Shown: positions 47,525 to 56,834, numbered from the stretch's first letter. The stretch is 64,000 nucleotides of DNA from Sphingomonas sanguinis (GCF_019297835.1 NZ_CP079203.1:248001-312000); one strand, 5' to 3'. Numbers and translations: made by a program. Notes: a model not told the origin generated them from the sequence alone.

Positions 47525-48048
47525 CGAGCATCTGCCTCCACGGCCCCGAGAGCACCGGCAAATCGACCGTCGGTCCGCGCCTCGCGGCGGCGCTGGGCGG
47601 ACGGTATCTGGGCGAATATGGCCGCGACTATGCCGAGGCGCATGGCACCGACTTCACCATGGCCGATCTGGTGGCGATCGGGCGGGGGCATGACGCGATG
47701 CTGGCCAGGGCGATGGCCGACGGGCCTTGGCCGGTCGTCACCGATACCGATCCGCTGATGACCGCCGTCTGGGCTGATATGCTGTTCGGGACGCGCGATC
47801 CGTGGTTCGCGCAGTGGAACCGGCTGTCCGACGTCTATCTGCTCTTCGCCCCCGACCTGCCCTGGATAGAGGACGGTACGCGCCTGTTCGGCACGCTCGC
47901 CGAGCGGCAACGCTTTTTCGAGCTGTCGCGCGCCGAGCTGGATCGGCGGGGCGTTCCTTACGCGCTGATCGAGGGGCAGGGCGAAAGCCGCTATGCAAAT
48001 TGCATCGCCGCGCTAGAGCGCTTTGGCATCCGCCCGCATCTTTGCTAG
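47521..48048 (+). CDS. NadR-like ribosylnicotinamide kinase (AAA_28 ATPase)
   Basis: 175 aa from the ATG at 47521. P-loop HGPESTGKST near the start, then GEYGRDYAE and V-T-D-T-D-P-L-M as in the kinase half of NadR. The adenylyltransferase and DNA-binding parts of full NadR are absent. Its place directly behind pnuC makes nicotinamide riboside (NR to NMN) the likely substrate. lepA starts 39 bp later on the same strand. Confidence 0.9.
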   Translation: MTSICLHGPESTGKSTVGPRLAAALGGRYLGEYGRDYAEAHGTDFTMADLVAIGRGHDAMLARAMADGPWPVVTDTDPLMTAVWADMLFGTRDPWFAQWNRLSDVYLLFAPDLPWIEDGTRLFGTLAERQRFFELSRAELDRRGVPYALIEGQGESRYANCIAALERFGIRPHLC

Positions 48049-48087
48049 TGGCGTGATCGAATAGCTTTTCAGGAAACCATTCCCCCC

Positions 48088-49899
48088 GTGTCCACGCCGC
48101 TCGACAAGATCCGCAACTTTTCCATCATCGCGCATATCGACCATGGCAAGTCGACGCTCGCCGATCGCCTGATCCAGTTCACCGGCGGCCTGACCGACCG
48201 CGAGATGAGCGAGCAGGTTCTCGATAACATGGAGATCGAGAAGGAACGCGGCATCACCATCAAGGCGCAGACCGTGCGCCTGGCGTATAAGGCACAGGAC
48301 GGCGAAACCTATACGCTGAACCTGATGGACACGCCGGGCCATGTCGACTTCGCCTATGAGGTCAGCCGGTCGCTGGCCGCGTGCGAAGGCGCGCTGCTGG
48401 TCGTCGACGCCGCGCAGGGGGTCGAGGCGCAGACGCTGGCGAACGTCTATCAGTCGATCGAGCACGACCATGAGATCGTGCCCGTCATCAACAAGATCGA
48501 TCTTCCCGCCGCCGAGCCGGAAAAGGTCCGCGCCGAGATCGAGGACGTGATCGGCATCGACGCCTCGGGCGCGGTGCTGGCCAGCGCCAAGTCGGGTATC
48601 GGCATCGGCGATATCCTGGAAGCGATCGTCAAGAACATCCCCGCACCCAAGGGCGATGCGACCGCGCCGCTCAAGGCGATGCTGGTCGACAGCTGGTATG
48701 ACCCCTATCTGGGCGTCGTCATTCTGGTCCGCGTGATGGAAGGCACCCTGAAAAAGGGGCAGCAGATCAAGTTCATGCAGGCGGGCACGACCCATCTGAT
48801 CGACCGCGTCGGCTGTTTCCGCCCGAAGATCGAGCAGTTGACCGAGCTGGGTGTCGGCGAGATCGGCTTCATCACCGCGCAGATCAAGGACGTGGCGCAG
48901 GCGCGCGTCGGCGACACGCTGACCGACGCCAAGAAGCCGACCGAGCAGGCGCTGCCGGGCTTCAAGGAAGTCCAGCCGGTCGTGTTCTGCGGCCTGTTCC
49001 CGGTCGACGCCAACGACTTCGAAAAGCTGCGCGAGTCGATCAGCAAGCTGCGGCTGAACGACGCCTCGTTCAGCTTCGAGATGGAAACCTCCGCCGCGCT
49101 CGGCTTCGGTTTCCGTTGCGGCTTCCTGGGGCTGCTGCATCTGGAGATCATCCAGGAGCGCCTGACCCGCGAGTACGACCTCGACCTCATCACTACCGCG
49201 CCGTCGGTGGTCTATCAGATCGAGCTGAGCCATGACGGCGGGCAGATCGACCTGCACAACCCGGCCGACATGCCCGATCCGAACAAGATCGCGTCGATCA
49301 GCGAGCCGTGGATCGAGGCGACCATCTACGTCCCCGACGAATATCTGGGTTCTATCCTGAAGCTGTGCCAGGACCGGCGCGGCATCCAGAAGAACCTGAC
49401 CTATGTCGGCGGGCGCGCGCAGGCGACCTATGAACTGCCGCTCAACGAAGTCGTGTTCGATTTCTATGACCGGCTCAAGTCGTTGTCCAAGGGCTATGCC
49501 AGCTTCGACTATCACCAGATCGGCTATCGCGAGGGCGACCTCGTCAAGATGTCGATCCTGGTCAACGAAGAGCCGGTCGACGCGCTGTCGATGATCGTCC
49601 ACCGTGGCACTGCCGAGACGCGCGGGCGCGGTATGTGCGAGCGGCTGAAGGAACTCATCCCACGCCACCTGTTCAAGATCCCGATCCAGGCGGCGATCGG
49701 CGGCAAGGTGATCGCGCGCGAGACGATCAGTGCGATGCGCAAGGACGTGACCGCCAAATGCTATGGCGGTGACGCAACACGTAAGCGCAAGCTGTTGGAA
49801 AAGCAGAAAAAGGGTAAGGCGAAGATGCGCGAGTATGGCTCGGTCAGCATCCCGCAGGAAGCCTTCATCGCCGCGCTGCGCATGGGCGACGAGGCGTAA
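48088..49899 (+). CDS. lepA: Elongation factor 4
   Basis: 603 aa from a GTG at 48088 (AGGAAA about 13 bases upstream). Ribosomal GTPase that back-translocates or remodels stalled ribosomes. G1 AHIDHGKST, switch 1 [10 protein letters not shown]3 DTPGHVDF, G4 NKID, and the LepA-specific C-terminal domain ending [26 protein letters not shown]. Downstream is a family A repeat and then modABC. Confidence 0.98.
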   Translation: MSTPLDKIRNFSIIAHIDHGKSTLADRLIQFTGGLTDREMSEQVLDNMEIEKERGITIKAQTVRLAYKAQDGETYTLNLMDTPGHVDFAYEVSRSLAACEGALLVVDAAQGVEAQTLANVYQSIEHDHEIVPVINKIDLPAAEPEKVRAEIEDVIGIDASGAVLASAKSGIGIGDILEAIVKNIPAPKGDATAPLKAMLVDSWYDPYLGVVILVRVMEGTLKKGQQIKFMQAGTTHLIDRVGCFRPKIEQLTELGVGEIGFITAQIKDVAQARVGDTLTDAKKPTEQALPGFKEVQPVVFCGLFPVDANDFEKLRESISKLRLNDASFSFEMETSAALGFGFRCGFLGLLHLEIIQERLTREYDLDLITTAPSVVYQIELSHDGGQIDLHNPADMPDPNKIASISEPWIEATIYVPDEYLGSILKLCQDRRGIQKNLTYVGGRAQATYELPLNEVVFDFYDRLKSLSKGYASFDYHQIGYREGDLVKMSILVNEEPVDALSMIVHRGTAETRGRGMCERLKELIPRHLFKIPIQAAIGGKVIARETISAMRKDVTAKCYGGDATRKRKLLEKQKKGKAKMREYGSVSIPQEAFIAALRMGDEA

Positions 49900-49909
49900 A
49901 GGCGTGATG

Positions 49910-50040
49910 ATCCTCCCCGGCACGGGGAGGTGGCAGCCCACAGGGCTGACGGAGGGGGGCTTCCACAAGGGTCATGTCTCGTGGAACGCCCCCTCCACCA
50001 CCGCTTCGCGGTGGTCCCCCTCCCCGTATCGGGGAGGATT
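49910..50040. repeat. Composite palindromic intergenic repeat, family A copy 4
   Basis: Outer arms ATCCTCCCCGGCACGGGGAG (49910-49929) and CTCCCCGTATCGGGGAGGAT (about 50020-50039), with inner GGAGGGGG / CCCCCTCC pairs and a CCACCGCTTCGCGGTGG hairpin. It separates lepA from modA. Confidence 0.9.
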
Positions 50041-50108
50041 TGCTGGGATAAAATCGTTCCTTGTGCGTTACAGCCTTTCGACGCCATCAAGGCGAAAAGG
50101 GGACGCTG

Positions 50109-50861
50109 ATGATGGGATTACGATTTGCCGCGCTGATCGGCGCGCTATGCGTGTCGGCCCCCGCGCTGGCGCAGGATCGCGCGCCCCTCGTCCTCGCCGC
50201 GGCTAGCCTCCAGGAATCGATGACCGCCGCCGCCGATGCTTGGGCGAATAAGGGCCATCCGCGCCCGGTCATCTCCTTCGCAGCTTCCTCTGCACTGGCG
50301 CGACAGGTGCAGGCTGGCGGCAAGGCCGATCTGTTCGCCTCGGCGGATGAAGAATGGATGGACGTCCTGCAAAAGCAGGGGCTGCTTGCCGACAAGACCC
50401 GCAGCGCGTTTCTGGGCAACCGGTTGGTCGTCATCGCACCCATGGGCAAGGGCGGGCAGGTCACGACGCGCACTTTGGGTAAGACGCTGTCCGCAGGGCC
50501 GCTCGCCATGGCGGATACGGACAGCGTGCCAGCGGGCAAATACGGCAAGGCGGCGCTCGAAAAGCTGGGCGCCTGGGCCATGGTCGCACCGCATGTCGTG
50601 CGGGCCGAGAATGTCCGCGCCGCGCTCGCACTCGTCGAGCGGGGTGCCGCCCCCTATGGCATCGTCTATGCGACCGACGCCAAGGTATCGCCGCGCGTTC
50701 GCGTCGTTGGCATGTTCCCGGCGGCCAGCCATCCGCCGATCACCTATCCGCTCGCCCGGTTGAAGGCCTCGACCAACGTGGAAGGAGAAGGCTTCCGCCG
50801 CTTCCTCCTGTCAGGTGAGGGCAAGGAGATCTTCCGGCGCTACGGCTTTTCCACGCGATGA
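50109..50861 (+). CDS. modA: Molybdate ABC transporter, periplasmic binding protein
   Basis: 250 aa from the first of two adjacent ATGs (50109, 50112), with AAAAGGGG upstream. Signal peptide to about residue 22 (A-L-A-Q). The ModA fold is indicated by VLAAASLQESMTAAADAW, SFAASSALARQVQAGGKADLFASADEEWMD and the oxyanion-binding DTDSVPAGKYGKAALEKLG. It captures molybdate or tungstate. No ModE-box was recognised upstream. modB starts 4 bp after its stop. Confidence 0.95.
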   Translation: MMGLRFAALIGALCVSAPALAQDRAPLVLAAASLQESMTAAADAWANKGHPRPVISFAASSALARQVQAGGKADLFASADEEWMDVLQKQGLLADKTRSAFLGNRLVVIAPMGKGGQVTTRTLGKTLSAGPLAMADTDSVPAGKYGKAALEKLGAWAMVAPHVVRAENVRAALALVERGAAPYGIVYATDAKVSPRVRVVGMFPAASHPPITYPLARLKASTNVEGEGFRRFLLSGEGKEIFRRYGFSTR

Positions 50862-50865
50862 CGCC

Positions 50866-51558
50866 GTGATTCTATCGGCCGAAGAATGGGGGATCGTTCG
50901 CCTGTCGCTGCTGGTCGGCGGCACGGCGATGCTCGTCACCTTGCCGATCGCCTTTATCCTGGCCTGGGCGCTGGCGCGGGGGCGGTTTCCGGGGCGGGTG
51001 TTGCTCGACGGGATCGTCCATCTGCCGCTCGTCGTGCCGCCGGTCGTGACCGGCTGGATATTGCTGCTCGCCTTCGGGCCGCAGGGTGTCTTCGGGCGCT
51101 GGCTGGCCGAGTGGTTCGGGGTGAGCGTGCTGTTCCGCTGGACGGGGGCGGCGATCGCGGCGGGCGTCATGGCACTGCCGCTGGTGGTACGCGCGATCCG
51201 CCTGTCGATCGAGGCGGTCGATCCCCGGCTGGAGCAGGCGGCGCGAACGCTGGGCGCGGGGCGGGCGCGGGTCTTTGCCACCATCACCCTGCCGCTCTGT
51301 GCGCCGGGTATCTTGGCTGGCCTGGTGCTGGGCTTCGCGCGGTCGATCGGCGAGTTCGGCGCGACGATCACCTTCGTCTCCAACGTGCCGGGTGAAACGG
51401 CGACCCTGCCGCTCGCTATCTATTCCGCGCTCCAGCGGCCGGGGGGTGAGGACATGGTGTGGCGGTTGGCGAGCGTCTCGGTCGTGCTGTCGCTGGTCGC
51501 ACTGGTCGCCTCCGAATGGCTGGCACGGCGGATGGGGCGGGGGCTGCATGTCCTTTGA
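50866..51558 (+). CDS. modB: Molybdate ABC transporter, permease
   Basis: 230 aa from the GTG at 50866, five bases beyond the modA stop. Five membrane segments; the ABC-contact EAA loop reads EQAARTLGAGRARVFATITLPLCAPGILAG. LPLVVPPVVTGWILLLAFG is typical of ModB. It overlaps modC by 11 nt. Confidence 0.94.
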   Translation: MILSAEEWGIVRLSLLVGGTAMLVTLPIAFILAWALARGRFPGRVLLDGIVHLPLVVPPVVTGWILLLAFGPQGVFGRWLAEWFGVSVLFRWTGAAIAAGVMALPLVVRAIRLSIEAVDPRLEQAARTLGAGRARVFATITLPLCAPGILAGLVLGFARSIGEFGATITFVSNVPGETATLPLAIYSALQRPGGEDMVWRLASVSVVLSLVALVASEWLARRMGRGLHVL

Positions 51559-52153
51559 CGTCGACGTCGCGGTGCGGCGCGGCGAAGGGCAGATCGCGGC
51601 GCGCTTCGCCACCGGGCCGGGCGCGACCGTGCTGTTCGGGCCGTCGGGGGTCGGCAAGACCACGATCCTGCAAATGATCGCCGGGCTGGTCCGACCGGAG
51701 CGCGGCCATGTCCGGGTCGCGGGCGAGACGCTGTTCGACGCCGCCGCCCGGATCGACGTCCGCCCCGAGCATCGCCGCATCGGCTATGTCTTTCAGGAGC
51801 CACGCCTGTTCCCGCATCGGCGGGTCGCGGCCAATCTGCGTTATGGCATGGGGCGGGGCGGGAGCGACTGGGACGGGGTCATTGCGATGCTGGGCATCGG
51901 CCATCTGCTCGACCGCTGGCCGCGCAGCCTTTCGGGCGGTGAGGCGCGACGGGTGGCGATCGGGCGGGCGTTGCTTAGCAACCCGCGTGTGTTGCTGCTG
52001 GATGAGCCGCTGTCGTCGCTCGACCGGGCGCGGCGGGGGGATATTCTGGACGCGCTGGAGGCAGTGCGCGACCGCAGCGGCATCCCGATCCTGATGGTGA
52101 CACACGATCCCGAGGAAGCCGAACGGCTCGCCACCGCCATCGTTCGGCTCTAG
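51548..52153 (+). CDS. modC: Molybdate ABC transporter, short ATPase without TOBE domain
   Basis: 201 aa from the ATG at 51548. Complete ABC domain: Walker A GPSGVGKT, Q-loop YVFQEPRLFPHRRV, signature LSGGEARRVAIGRALL, Walker B VLLLDEPLSSLD, H-loop THD. The C-terminal TOBE/Mop domain of the usual ~350-aa ModC, which binds molybdate and gates transport, is absent. The stop codon is interlocked with that of the convergent gene in one CTAG. Confidence 0.93.
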   Translation: MSFDVDVAVRRGEGQIAARFATGPGATVLFGPSGVGKTTILQMIAGLVRPERGHVRVAGETLFDAAARIDVRPEHRRIGYVFQEPRLFPHRRVAANLRYGMGRGGSDWDGVIAMLGIGHLLDRWPRSLSGGEARRVAIGRALLSNPRVLLLDEPLSSLDRARRGDILDALEAVRDRSGIPILMVTHDPEEAERLATAIVRL

Positions 52154-52941
52154 CTGGCGGCTTTCGCAGGCGGCCTGGTACACCATAGGACGTGCGCGAT
52201 CAGGCGGGGTTTGGGGCAGGCGCTCTCGGGCAGGGGAAGCGGGCATCCCGGCTGCCACAGCTTCAACCGGCGCAGGGTTTCGGGCATTTCCGAATCGATC
52301 GCCGCCAGCGGATTGCCGTCGCCGTAGCGCGTGCTGCTTCGATAGCGGAGGACGGGCGCATAGCGGCCGCTGGCGTTCATCCGGTTCACGGTGATCCAGA
52401 AGCCGAAGGGCGCGTCGGTCGTCGGTACCGCGGAGACGATCGCGCCGCGCAGGGGCCCCTTTTCGACGAAGCGGACCTCCTGATTGTTGTTGCGGCTGGT
52501 CTGCTGGCGAAAGACCGGCACGAAACGTTCGGCCTTCCGGTCATAGGACAGCGCCATGCGGCCGACCCGCTGGTCGCCATTGCCGCCATGGACGCTTGCA
52601 ACCTGCACCCAGAGGAGCGCGCGATCGGCACCGGGGCGGACGATCTTCGCCACCTTGAGATAATGGGCTTCGTCGAACGGGTTGGGCTGTCCGGGGCTGG
52701 TCAGCAGGTCATCGAGCGCGGGGCGGCAGGTCTTGCCCCCGTCACGCGTGAGGCAGAGATGTAGCTTGCCCGGCGCGGTGTTGCCACCGGGGTCTTCGAC
52801 ATCCGGTCCCTGGGTCGCGAGCAGTCGCCAGCCGGGGGCAAGACTGGAAAGGTCGACGGGTGGCGGCGCGGCGGCAATAGCGGGCAACGCGAGCAGGGCA
52901 AGCCATGGAAGCGGGCGATGGGTGCCAAGACGTGCCTTCAT
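52150..52941 (-). CDS. Exported protein of unknown function
   Basis: 263 aa from the ATG at 52941 (GGAGGAAGG just upstream, a strong ribosome site). Signal peptide to about residue 27 (A-I-A-A-A-P). The body has several paired Cys (LCLTRDGGKTCRP near the start; GCPLPLPESACP and VLWCTRPP at the end) and W-V-Q-V and Y-D-R-K strands suggesting a beta-rich periplasmic domain. I do not recognise a family. It converges on modC with a 4-nt overlap. Confidence 0.75.
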   Translation of the reverse strand: MKARLGTHRPLPWLALLALPAIAAAPPPVDLSSLAPGWRLLATQGPDVEDPGGNTAPGKLHLCLTRDGGKTCRPALDDLLTSPGQPNPFDEAHYLKVAKIVRPGADRALLWVQVASVHGGNGDQRVGRMALSYDRKAERFVPVFRQQTSRNNNQEVRFVEKGPLRGAIVSAVPTTDAPFGFWITVNRMNASGRYAPVLRYRSSTRYGDGNPLAAIDSEMPETLRRLKLWQPGCPLPLPESACPKPRLIAHVLWCTRPPAKAAS

Positions 52942-53028
52942 GTGCCTTCCTCCCTCGGGGCCAATGTGCGTCAGGGCGGATGGCTCCCGCATGAAGCGGG
53001 TGTGACATTCCCGCCAGCACCGTCCGTG

Positions 53029-53919
53029 TCAGAACAGGGTCGTCAGCAGCACCCCGCCGATGATCGCAATCCCCGACAGGATCTGGCGCGCACCCAGTCG
53101 CTCGCGGAACAACCGGTGTCCGGCCATGGCGGCGATCGGCGCCTCGATGATGCCCAGCGCGCGAACCGGTGCGGCGGGCGACAGGGCCAGCGCGACGAAC
53201 CAGCCTGCCGAAGCGCAGGCCCCGCACAGCCCCGCACCCAGCGACGGCCGCCAGCGCCGCGCGACTTCGACCAGCGTCGCCGGATCGCGCCAGGCAAGGA
53301 TCAGGCCGAGCGCGACGGTCTGCATCGCCTGCACGACCGCCACGCAGACCAGCGCGGCGAAGACCGGATGGCCGGAATCGAGCGCCAGCGCGGCATGGCG
53401 AAAGGCGTTGAGCGAAAAGCCGAAGAACAGCCCCGAGGCCAGCCCCATCGCCGCCCCGATCAGCGAAGCGCGGCGCTGCTCGGGCGGTGGCCAGGACAAG
53501 GCGACCAGACCGATGGTGGTGATGGCGACACCGACCCAGGCCACGCCGCTGATCCGGTCGTGATAGACGATCAACCCAAGCAATGCCGCGAGCGGCAGCG
53601 AACTTTGCTGGAGCGCGGTGCCGACCGCGAAGCCGGACCGCTGCATCGCATCGAGCAGCGCAGCCGTCGCCAGCACTTGCGACGCGGCGCCGACGATCGC
53701 CGACAGCCAGAAAGCGCCGCTCCAGTGAAGATCGGCCCCCGGCATGACCAAATGGGCCAGCGTGACGAACAGGATCGAAAAGGGCAGGCCGAAAAGGAAC
53801 CGCACCAGCGTCGCGCCCCATGGTCCCGAGGACGACATGACTCCGCGTTGCAGGGCGTTGCGACCGACCTGAAAGGTCGCGGCCGCGATGGTGGCGGGAA
53901 TCCATAAGGGGTTCGTCAT
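53029..53919 (-). CDS. DMT-superfamily (EamA) transporter
   Basis: 296 aa from the ATG at 53919. Ten predicted helices in two EamA halves (ATFQVGRNALQRGV... and ...LGIIEAPIAAMAGHRLFRERLGARQILSGIAIIGGVLL). Such proteins export metabolites or amino acids; the substrate is unknown. It lies 87 bp upstream of the exported unknown protein on the same strand, and just past the rpsI terminator. Confidence 0.88.
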   Translation of the reverse strand: MTNPLWIPATIAAATFQVGRNALQRGVMSSSGPWGATLVRFLFGLPFSILFVTLAHLVMPGADLHWSGAFWLSAIVGAASQVLATAALLDAMQRSGFAVGTALQQSSLPLAALLGLIVYHDRISGVAWVGVAITTIGLVALSWPPPEQRRASLIGAAMGLASGLFFGFSLNAFRHAALALDSGHPVFAALVCVAVVQAMQTVALGLILAWRDPATLVEVARRWRPSLGAGLCGACASAGWFVALALSPAAPVRALGIIEAPIAAMAGHRLFRERLGARQILSGIAIIGGVLLTTLF

Positions 53920-53960
53920 GGGTTTTGGTCCTGTCGGAGGGATCATGTCCGCCCCAAACG

Positions 53961-53990
53961 AAAAGAGCGGCCCGTTGCCGGACCGCTCCT
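53961..53990 (-). terminator. Rho-independent terminator of rplM-rpsI
   Basis: On the minus strand GGAGCGGTCCGG...CGGGCCGCTC folds with a short loop and is followed by TTTT, about 55 bp after the rpsI stop. Confidence 0.85.
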
Positions 53991-54045
53991 TCGTGCTTCG
54001 TGGCCTGTCCTTGGATAGCTTGCACCATCCAAGGCGGTCCGCGTC

Positions 54046-54588
54046 TTAGCGCTTCGAGAACTGGAAGCTGCGACGCGCCTTGGCGCGGCCATACTTCTTA
54101 CGCTCGACGGCGCGGCTGTCGCGGGTCAGGAAGCCAGCGGCCTTGACCGGCGCGCGCAGGATCGGCTCGTACTTGGTCAGCGCCTGGCTGATGCCGTGCT
54201 TGACCGCACCGGCCTGGCCCGACAGACCGCCGCCCTTGACGGTGCAGATCACGTCATACTGACCTTCGCGCTCGGTGATGCCGAACACCTGGTTGATGAC
54301 GAGACGCAGCGTCGGACGTGCGAAATACACTTCCTGGTCACGACCGTTGATCGTGATCTTGCCCGAACCCGGCTTCAGCCAGACGCGAGCGACGGCGTCC
54401 TTACGACGGCCGGTCGCATAGGCGCGGCCGAACTTGTCCAGTTCCTGCTGACGCAGCGGGGTGGTGCTGACGCGCTCGGCAGGAGCGGCGGGCGCTTCAC
54501 CGGCAGCGGCGGTCTGCGCCGGAGCGGCAGCGGCCTGCTGGTTCAGGGTGGCGCCGAGATCGGCGAGCGACTGGCGGTTATCGGACAT
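54046..54588 (-). CDS. rpsI: 30S ribosomal protein S9
   Basis: 180 aa. The conserved S9 core starts near residue 53 ([18 protein letters not shown]) and ends with the invariant FSKR that reaches the P-site tRNA. The first ~50 residues are an Ala/Pro-rich extension found in many sphingomonads and other alphaproteobacteria. The ATG shares one base with the rplM stop (TAATG), giving coupled translation. Confidence 0.98.
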   Translation of the reverse strand: MSDNRQSLADLGATLNQQAAAAPAQTAAAGEAPAAPAERVSTTPLRQQELDKFGRAYATGRRKDAVARVWLKPGSGKITINGRDQEVYFARPTLRLVINQVFGITEREGQYDVICTVKGGGLSGQAGAVKHGISQALTKYEPILRAPVKAAGFLTRDSRAVERKKYGRAKARRSFQFSKR

Positions 54589-55067
54589 TATGCGCCCACC
54601 TTGTTCTTGCGGTTCATCGACGCGATGTCGAGGACTTCGGGGTTCTGAGCGGCGTGCGGATGCTCGGTGCCGGCGAAGATACGCAGGTTGCGCATCTGCT
54701 GACGGCCCAGCGGGCCACGCGGGATCATACGCTCGACGGCCTTTTCCAGGACGCGCTCGGGGAAGCGGCCTTCCAGGACCTTGGCGGCGGTGATGCCCTT
54801 GATACCACCGGCGTAACCGGTGTGCTTATAGTACACCTTCTGACCCAGCTTGTTGCCGGTGAAGCGCACCTTGTCCGCGTTGATGACGATGACATTGTCA
54901 CCGCAATCGACGTGCGGGGTGAACGACGTCTTGTGCTTGCCGCGCAGGATGTTCGCGATGATGGTGGCGGCACGGCCGACAACCAGACCGTCGGCGTCGA
55001 CGATATGCCACTTCTTCTCCACCTCGTGCGGCTTGGCCGCCTTGGTGGTCTTCATGAGCGCCTTCAT
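54588..55067 (-). CDS. rplM: 50S ribosomal protein L13
   Basis: 159 aa from the ATG at 55067; further upstream in-frame codons cross the leader hairpin and are not credible. Core motifs [44 protein letters not shown] and [28 protein letters not shown]. First gene of the rplM-rpsI operon. Confidence 0.98.
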   Translation of the reverse strand: MKALMKTTKAAKPHEVEKKWHIVDADGLVVGRAATIIANILRGKHKTSFTPHVDCGDNVIVINADKVRFTGNKLGQKVYYKHTGYAGGIKGITAAKVLEGRFPERVLEKAVERMIPRGPLGRQQMRNLRIFAGTEHPHAAQNPEVLDIASMNRKNKVGA

Positions 55068-55163
55068 GGGCGTGAGACCTTTCGGTTTGAAATGCAACAC
55101 GCCGCCCGTGAACCCGGGCGGCGCGAACGAGGGTCCAATGCTGGAGGCCCCCCAAAATGTCAA
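55068..55163 (-). promoter_or_regulatory. rplM-rpsI promoter and leader with stem-loop
   Basis: TTGACA at 55163-55158 (minus strand) is a consensus -35; 17 bp later CATTGG is a weak -10. The ~60-nt leader contains a perfect 9-bp hairpin, CGCCGCCCG...CGGGCGGCG (55123-55100), ending 32 bases before the ATG, without a T-run. It could be a ribosomal-protein autoregulation site. Confidence 0.5.
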
Positions 55164-55185
55164 GCAAAGTGGGGCTTTGCTGACG

Positions 55186-55199
55186 GGTATTATAATACC
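55186..55199. other. Perfect 14-bp AT-rich palindrome
   Basis: GGTATTATAATACC lies between the ctaA stop and the rplM promoter. It contains TATAAT on both strands but has no suitable -35 partner that I can see. It may be the terminator core of ctaA or a protein site. Confidence 0.35.
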
Positions 55200-55207
55200 T
55201 TATCGTT

Positions 55208-56245
55208 TTAACCAGTGCGTCCCAGCCGGTGCGCGGCGGCGGTTGCGGCGATCAGCAGCAGGGCGGCATTGGCCTGATGCGCGACCGCGATGTCGATCTG
55301 CACGCCCGACAGCAGGGTGGCGATGCCCAAGGCTATCTGCACCGCGACCAGCACGATCACCAGCCATCCGGCGCACAATGCGCCGCCCCGGATCGCGCGA
55401 GCCGCCATCCAGACGAGCATCCCCGCCGCCGCAAAGGCGAACCAGCGATGGGTGAACTGCACCACCACCGGATTGTCGAAGGCATTGGCGATAGCGGGCG
55501 ACATCATCTGGGTACCCGCCGGAAACCACGCGTCCCCCATCAGCGGCCAGCTGGAAAAGGCATAGCCCGCATCCAGCCCGGCGGTCAGCGCGCCGAACAT
55601 CAGCTGGACGAACAGAGTCAGCACCGCGCCTGCGCCGAGCCAAGTCAGCCGGGCAGGGGCCGCCAGCCGGTTGCGGTGCAGCGCCGTCAGGTCGAGCGCG
55701 GTCCACACGATGCCCGCCAGGATGAACAGCGCGGTCAGCAGATGGACGGTGAGCCGGATATGGCTGACATCGGTCCGCTCGACGAGACCCGAGGCGACCA
55801 TCCACCAGCCGATCGCCCCCTGCAATCCGCCCAGCGCCAGCAGCGCGACGAGCCGCGGCTTGTAGCCCGCCGGAATCGCCTTGCGCGCCCAGAACCAGAT
55901 CAGGGGCAGGGCAAAGGCCATGCCGATCACCCGGCCCAGCACGCGGTGGAGATACTCCCAGAAGAAGATCGCCTTGAACCCCGCCAGCGTCATATCGCGG
56001 TTGAAGGTCCAATATTCGGGGATGCGCTTGTAATTGGCGAACTCGGCCTGCCACTGCGCATCGGTCAGCGGCGGCACGATGCCGGTGATCGGCTTCCATT
56101 CGGTGATCGACAGGCCGCTATTGGTCAGGCGCGTGATGCCGCCGACCACGACCATGGCGACGATCAGCCCGGCGACCGCGAACAGCCAGCGGGCCAGGCT
56201 GCGGGGGCGGGCGGTGATCATGAAGGCGGGGCTCGGTTGCAGCAT
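55208..56245 (-). CDS. ctaA: Heme A synthase (COX15/CtaA)
   Basis: 345 aa, eight membrane helices in two related four-helix halves. Heme-ligand His lie in EYLHRVLGRVIG, RLTVHLLTA, FTHRWFAF and VAHQANA. GGITRLTNSGLSITEWKP and SSWPLMGDAWFP are typical of the alphaproteobacterial COX15 type. It oxidises the C8 methyl of heme O to make heme A for aa3 oxidases. An ATG at 56221 is an alternative start. Other cytochrome oxidase genes are not in the window. Confidence 0.96.
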   Translation of the reverse strand: MLQPSPAFMITARPRSLARWLFAVAGLIVAMVVVGGITRLTNSGLSITEWKPITGIVPPLTDAQWQAEFANYKRIPEYWTFNRDMTLAGFKAIFFWEYLHRVLGRVIGMAFALPLIWFWARKAIPAGYKPRLVALLALGGLQGAIGWWMVASGLVERTDVSHIRLTVHLLTALFILAGIVWTALDLTALHRNRLAAPARLTWLGAGAVLTLFVQLMFGALTAGLDAGYAFSSWPLMGDAWFPAGTQMMSPAIANAFDNPVVVQFTHRWFAFAAAGMLVWMAARAIRGGALCAGWLVIVLVAVQIALGIATLLSGVQIDIAVAHQANAALLLIAATAAAHRLGRTG

Positions 56246-56358
56246 GACGCCATGATAGGGTCTCGCGCGCCCGCGCGATAGTGGACCGAATGCCCCGCCG
56301 CCCGAACCCCCGCCGCCCGGACCTTGCCCGTCGGGGCCGCACCGCCTAAATCCCCTCC

Positions 56359-56826
56359 ATGGCGCATGCTCACACCCATCAGGAGCCCCAGGGGGCCGAC
56401 CTCTCCGTTGCGGCCAAGGCCACGCTGGAGCGCGCGGGCGAGCAATGGACGGCGATGCGCGCCAGCGTGTTCGAGGCGCTGGCCGGGTTCGATAAGCCCG
56501 CCTCGGCCTATGATATCGCCGATGTCATGTCGCAGTCGCAGGGGCGGCGCGTGGCGGCGAACAGCGTCTATCGAATCCTCGACTTGTTCGTCGGCGCCAA
56601 TCTGGCGCGGCGAGTGGAAAGCGCCAATGCCTATGTCGCCAATGCGCATCCCGACTGCCTGCACGACTGCATCTTCCTGGTCTGCGACAAGTGCGGGCAG
56701 ATCACGCATATCGACGACGACCGCCTGACCGGCGCGGTCCGCGACGCCGCCGTGGGTGCGGGCTTTCGCCCCGAGCGTCCGGTGATCGAGGTGCGTGGGC
56801 GCTGCGCGGAGTGTCCGAAGGATTGA
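56359..56826 (+). CDS. zur: Fur-family regulator, Zur type
   Basis: 155 aa. A Fur-fold winged helix (FEALAGFDKPASAYDIADVMS...VAANSVYRILDLFVGANLARRVES) and a dimerisation domain with HDCIFLVCDKCGQ and a C-terminal CAEC pair that together form the structural Cys4 zinc site. Cys in the first segment and NAHPDCLHDC suggest the sensory zinc site of Zur instead of Fur or PerR. Zinc-uptake genes are not adjacent. Confidence 0.82.
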   Translation: MAHAHTHQEPQGADLSVAAKATLERAGEQWTAMRASVFEALAGFDKPASAYDIADVMSQSQGRRVAANSVYRILDLFVGANLARRVESANAYVANAHPDCLHDCIFLVCDKCGQITHIDDDRLTGAVRDAAVGAGFRPERPVIEVRGRCAECPKD

Positions 56827-56834
56827 GCCCTTCT

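Noticed and set aside
48013..49968. 651-codon open frame antisense to lepA
   Set aside because: lepA is complete and conserved; the antisense product has no recognisable domain.
55186..55199. GGTATTATAATACC as a promoter -10 for rplM or ctaA
   Set aside because: It lies upstream of the TTGACA of rplM and at the 3' end of ctaA, so it is in the wrong place for either promoter.
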